Shown: positions 14,802 through 16,527 of the stretch, piece after piece | Numbering within the stretch: the first letter of the stretch is position 1 | How the letters are laid out: each line of letters starts with the position of its first letter | Origin: Chloroflexota bacterium | Lineage (GTDB): Bacteria > Chloroflexota > Anaerolineae > J102 | Direction: 5' to 3' | Assembly: GCA_013152695.1 (NCBI GenBank) | Contig: JAADFV010000386.1 | Coordinates: 1-16,527 of the forward strand | DNA length: 16,527 nucleotides | Notes under the pieces: model-generated | What the model saw: the letters and a program-made list of their open reading frames with translations, nothing else | Told to the model about the DNA's origin: nothing | The model's database searches: none | Translations under genes and position numbers: made by a program

Positions 14802-16142
14802 TTATTGGGGATAGCCATTACTGGCGAGGAAGGCATCGACTTCTTCGCACAGGGCTGGCAGAACTTCGGCGGGCGTTGCTTCGCCTGCCCAGATGCGTTG
14901 CATGGCCGGGCTGATGATGGAACCGTTGAGCTCACCCCACTCGGGGAAATAGCCGAATCGTCCCACTTTGGCGTTTTCAGCCTCGGTGAGAAATGCCTGG
15001 CGGTTGGCAGGAGGCTGGTTGGCCTTTAGAAAGGCATCGGAACGAGCAACAGATCGCAGGGCCGGGAAGATTTCGCCAGAGGCTGTGTAGATTTTCTGCC
15101 CGCCTTCAGTGCTCTGAAGCCAACTCAAGAATTCCCAGGCTTCCTCCTTGTTATCACTGGCACTGCTCATCACCCAGGCAGCTCCACCGGCACTGGCAGC
15201 GCGTTGTCCACCTTTGGGAATGGGGACTACGGCCACGTCATAATTCATGCCAGCAGCATTAAATGTGGAGACACGGCTGGCGTTCTGGATGATCATGGCA
15301 ACCTGGCCACTCTGGAAGACGGCGGCATCACCCCCGGCCTGGCTGAGGCTGGCATCACGCATGGCATAGTTCTGGTTCATCATATCGGCGAAGAACTGGA
15401 TGGCTTCCATGGCAGCCGGTTCGGTCAAGGTACATTTGGAAGGATTGCGCATGTCATCGAGAATTCTGCCATGATTCTGCCCGACCCACAATTGGTACTT
15501 GCCCCCTTCCATACCCAGGGCATAGCGAGAGACACGACCATTGGCATCGACGACCGTGAGCTTCTCCGCGGCGGCGAGAAGATCATCCCAGGTCCAGCTA
15601 TCATCGGGATATGCCAAGCCTACTTCGTCAAAAATATCTTTGTTGTAGTAGAGTACTTCCAGGCCAATATCACGGGGTAGCCCATAGACGCTATCGTTGT
15701 ACATCGCCGATTCCAGGAGGGCGGGCCAGTAATCGCTTAGATCATAACCACTTTTTTCGATCCAGGGGTCCAGATTTTCGAGTACACCTTCGGCTGCATA
15801 ACGTGGTGTGGGCCAGAGGAACAAAACATCGGGGATGGCGGAGGGATCACCGCTGGCCCAGAGCGTCTGAATTTTCGTGAAATAATCGCTCCAAGGTGCG
15901 ACCATGGTTTCGATCTTGATTTGGGGGTGCTCAGCCATAAATGCTTCGGCAACACGTTGGTGGGTTTTCGCTTCGGCGGGGCTGCCCCAGAAGGCCCAGG
16001 TCAGGGTTACAGGTTCAGGGGATGGTTGTTCTGGTGCCGGTGTGGCTGAGACAGGGGGGGCGGATGGGGGCTGACATGCAGTTATGCTTAGTGCAAGGAT
16101 CGTAATGAGAGTAAACAGAATGATGCTTTGTATAGATTTCAT
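14802..16142 (-). CDS. ABC transporter sugar-type solute-binding lipoprotein (family 1)
   Basis: Extracellular substrate-binding component of a CUT1 importer, 446 residues. The signal peptide (MK then a hydrophobic run to about residue 20) ends in a lipobox, SITAC, with C23 as lipid anchor. A Pro/Ala/Ser-rich linker (about 24-45) follows and then the binding domain. Typical segments include VTLTWAFWGSP (45-55), YGLPRDIGLEVLYYNKDIF and the EAWEFLSWLQSTEGGQKIYTA type region near the C-terminus. It is the first gene of the operon. AAGGAG (complement of 16151-16156) is 8 nt from the ATG, the best ribosome site in the operon, fitting high expression. A sigma70-like promoter lies at 16196-16225. 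Family membership is secure; ligand (a mono- or oligosaccharide, or glycerol-phosphate-like compound) is unknown. Confidence 0.94.
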   Translation of the reverse strand: MKSIQSIILFTLITILALSITACQPPSAPPVSATPAPEQPSPEPVTLTWAFWGSPAEAKTHQRVAEAFMAEHPQIKIETMVAPWSDYFTKIQTLWASGDPSAIPDVLFLWPTPRYAAEGVLENLDPWIEKSGYDLSDYWPALLESAMYNDSVYGLPRDIGLEVLYYNKDIFDEVGLAYPDDSWTWDDLLAAAEKLTVVDANGRVSRYALGMEGGKYQLWVGQNHGRILDDMRNPSKCTLTEPAAMEAIQFFADMMNQNYAMRDASLSQAGGDAAVFQSGQVAMIIQNASRVSTFNAAGMNYDVAVVPIPKGGQRAASAGGAAWVMSSASDNKEEAWEFLSWLQSTEGGQKIYTASGEIFPALRSVARSDAFLKANQPPANRQAFLTEAENAKVGRFGYFPEWGELNGSIISPAMQRIWAGEATPAEVLPALCEEVDAFLASNGYPQ

Positions 16143-16192
16143 AAGAATTTCTCCTTATTGCTGTGGGGGTGTATAAAAAGGGGAGAATGAAT

Positions 16193-16225
16193 GCTATCAT
16201 AGCTTAGCGGCGGGGTGTTTCGCAA
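16193..16225 (-). promoter_or_regulatory. Promoter of the ABC sugar operon with palindromic -10 region
   Basis: On the minus strand TTGCGA (16220-16225) and TATGAT (16196-16201) are separated by 18 bp, giving initiation near 16189 and a leader of about 45 nt. The -10 lies in the small palindrome GCTATCATAGC (16193-16203), which could be a repressor site. No regulator gene is adjacent in the window. Confidence 0.55.
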
Positions 16226-16245
16226 GCATAAAAGAAAGTAGAGTT

Positions 16246-16371
16246 GCGTTTCAATCCTGGGGCAACGCCTGTAGCCTCACCGGATTACGAATCTGGTGCC
16301 GGATTAGAAGCTCTCAGGACGGATTCGTAATCCGATCCAGGCAAAAAGAAACTTGCCCCTGCTTGAAACGC
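16246..16371. repeat. 126-bp nested inverted-repeat element
   Basis: The outer arms GCGTTTCAA (16246-16254) plus GGGGCAA (16259-16265) match TTGCCCC (16353-16359) plus TTGAAACGC (16363-16371) on the opposite strand, with short unequal spacers. Inner arms CGGATTACGAATC (16281-16293) and GATTCGTAATCCG (16322-16334) are perfect complements. CCGGATTA recurs at 16299-16306, in the same orientation as 16280-16287. The whole can fold into one long cruciform or hairpin. It contains no reading frame of note. It resembles a MITE or a dispersed palindromic intergenic repeat. No target-site duplication is obvious. Confidence 0.6.
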
Positions 16372-16456
16372 ATTCGGGGGAGTTTTTCAAAATGGCTTGA
16401 TGTGATATTCTTCTCTTTGTCCAAAAAGGGAATTGCTACATGACTAAAGGGGTAGT

Positions 16457-16486
16457 TTGACACACCGCGGCATCAATCTCTATAAT
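16457..16486 (+). promoter_or_regulatory. Full-consensus sigma70 promoter reading out of the window
   Basis: TTGACA (16457-16462) and TATAAT (16481-16486) both match consensus exactly, with an 18-bp spacer. Initiation is expected near 16493. The transcribed gene lies beyond the right edge. An imperfect 15-bp direct repeat (ACACnnnGGCATCAA at 16462-16476 and 16491-16505) flanks the -10 box and could bind a regulator. Confidence 0.75.
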
Positions 16487-16527
16487 GAAGACACGAAGGC
16501 ATCAACCCTCTTGCAATCAGGTGTTCC

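Larger units (their letters stand above)
16143..16527. other. 385-bp divergent intergenic region at the right edge
   Basis: Contains the ABC operon promoter (16196-16225, minus), the nested inverted-repeat element (16246-16371), an unassigned stretch (16372-16456) in which I see nothing distinct, and an outward strong promoter (16457-16486, plus). No coding region is supported before the window ends. Confidence 0.6.

Noticed and set aside
16246..16371. CRISPR-like repeat (GTTTCAATCC-type text near 16248)
   Set aside because: There is no regular repeat-spacer array. The copies are inverted, not direct, so an inverted-repeat element explains it better.

Overview
The window looks like a chromosomal segment of a bacterium, probably of the phylum Chloroflexota (Anaerolineae/Caldilineae-like). 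This placement is tentative. It rests on protein flavour (single-span type I signal peptidases, the AI-2E permease, the helicase with an inserted exonuclease) and mid-range base composition, not on a marker-gene comparison. There are no rRNA genes, no tRNA genes I could recognise, no CRISPR array, no phage module and no intact transposase.

Left part (1-4551, + strand): a sigma70-like promoter and structured leader precede rpsO (S15). A strong terminator-type hairpin follows it, then pnp (PNPase), a second 13-bp hairpin, and two adjacent paralogous type I signal peptidases (lepB). The rpsO-pnp order is the classic RNA/translation linkage. The lepB pair looks like a tandem duplication.

Centre (4715-9069): a + strand gene encodes an AI-2E family permease joined in frame to a complete HAD phosphatase. 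It converges on, and overlaps by 12 bp, a minus-strand pantothenate operon read as Rossmann/DUF2520 oxidoreductase, panB, panC (4-bp overlap, then a 6-bp gap). The DUF2520 protein is the best candidate for the missing ketopantoate reductase step. A possible promoter and an intrinsic terminator in the operon leader suggest attenuation.

Right part (9070-16527): a 635-bp intergenic region with a dispersed-repeat-like segment precedes a 1027-residue SF1 (UvrD/PcrA-type) helicase. This helicase has a DnaQ-type DEDDh exonuclease inserted between its motifs IV and V, preceded by a stretch that resembles a degenerate DHH phosphoesterase domain. It converges on a minus-strand sugar-type ABC operon: solute-binding lipoprotein, an intergenic stem-loop, and two MalF/MalG-like permeases, with no ATPase in the window. 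The last 385 bp hold the ABC operon promoter, a 126-bp nested inverted repeat, and a full-consensus sigma70 promoter pointing out of the window.

The items most worth a second look are the permease-HAD fusion, the composite helicase with its possible dead DHH domain, and the DUF2520 gene in the pan operon. Next come the repeat element and the outward promoter at the right edge, and the two candidate RNA control leaders (rpsO and pan).
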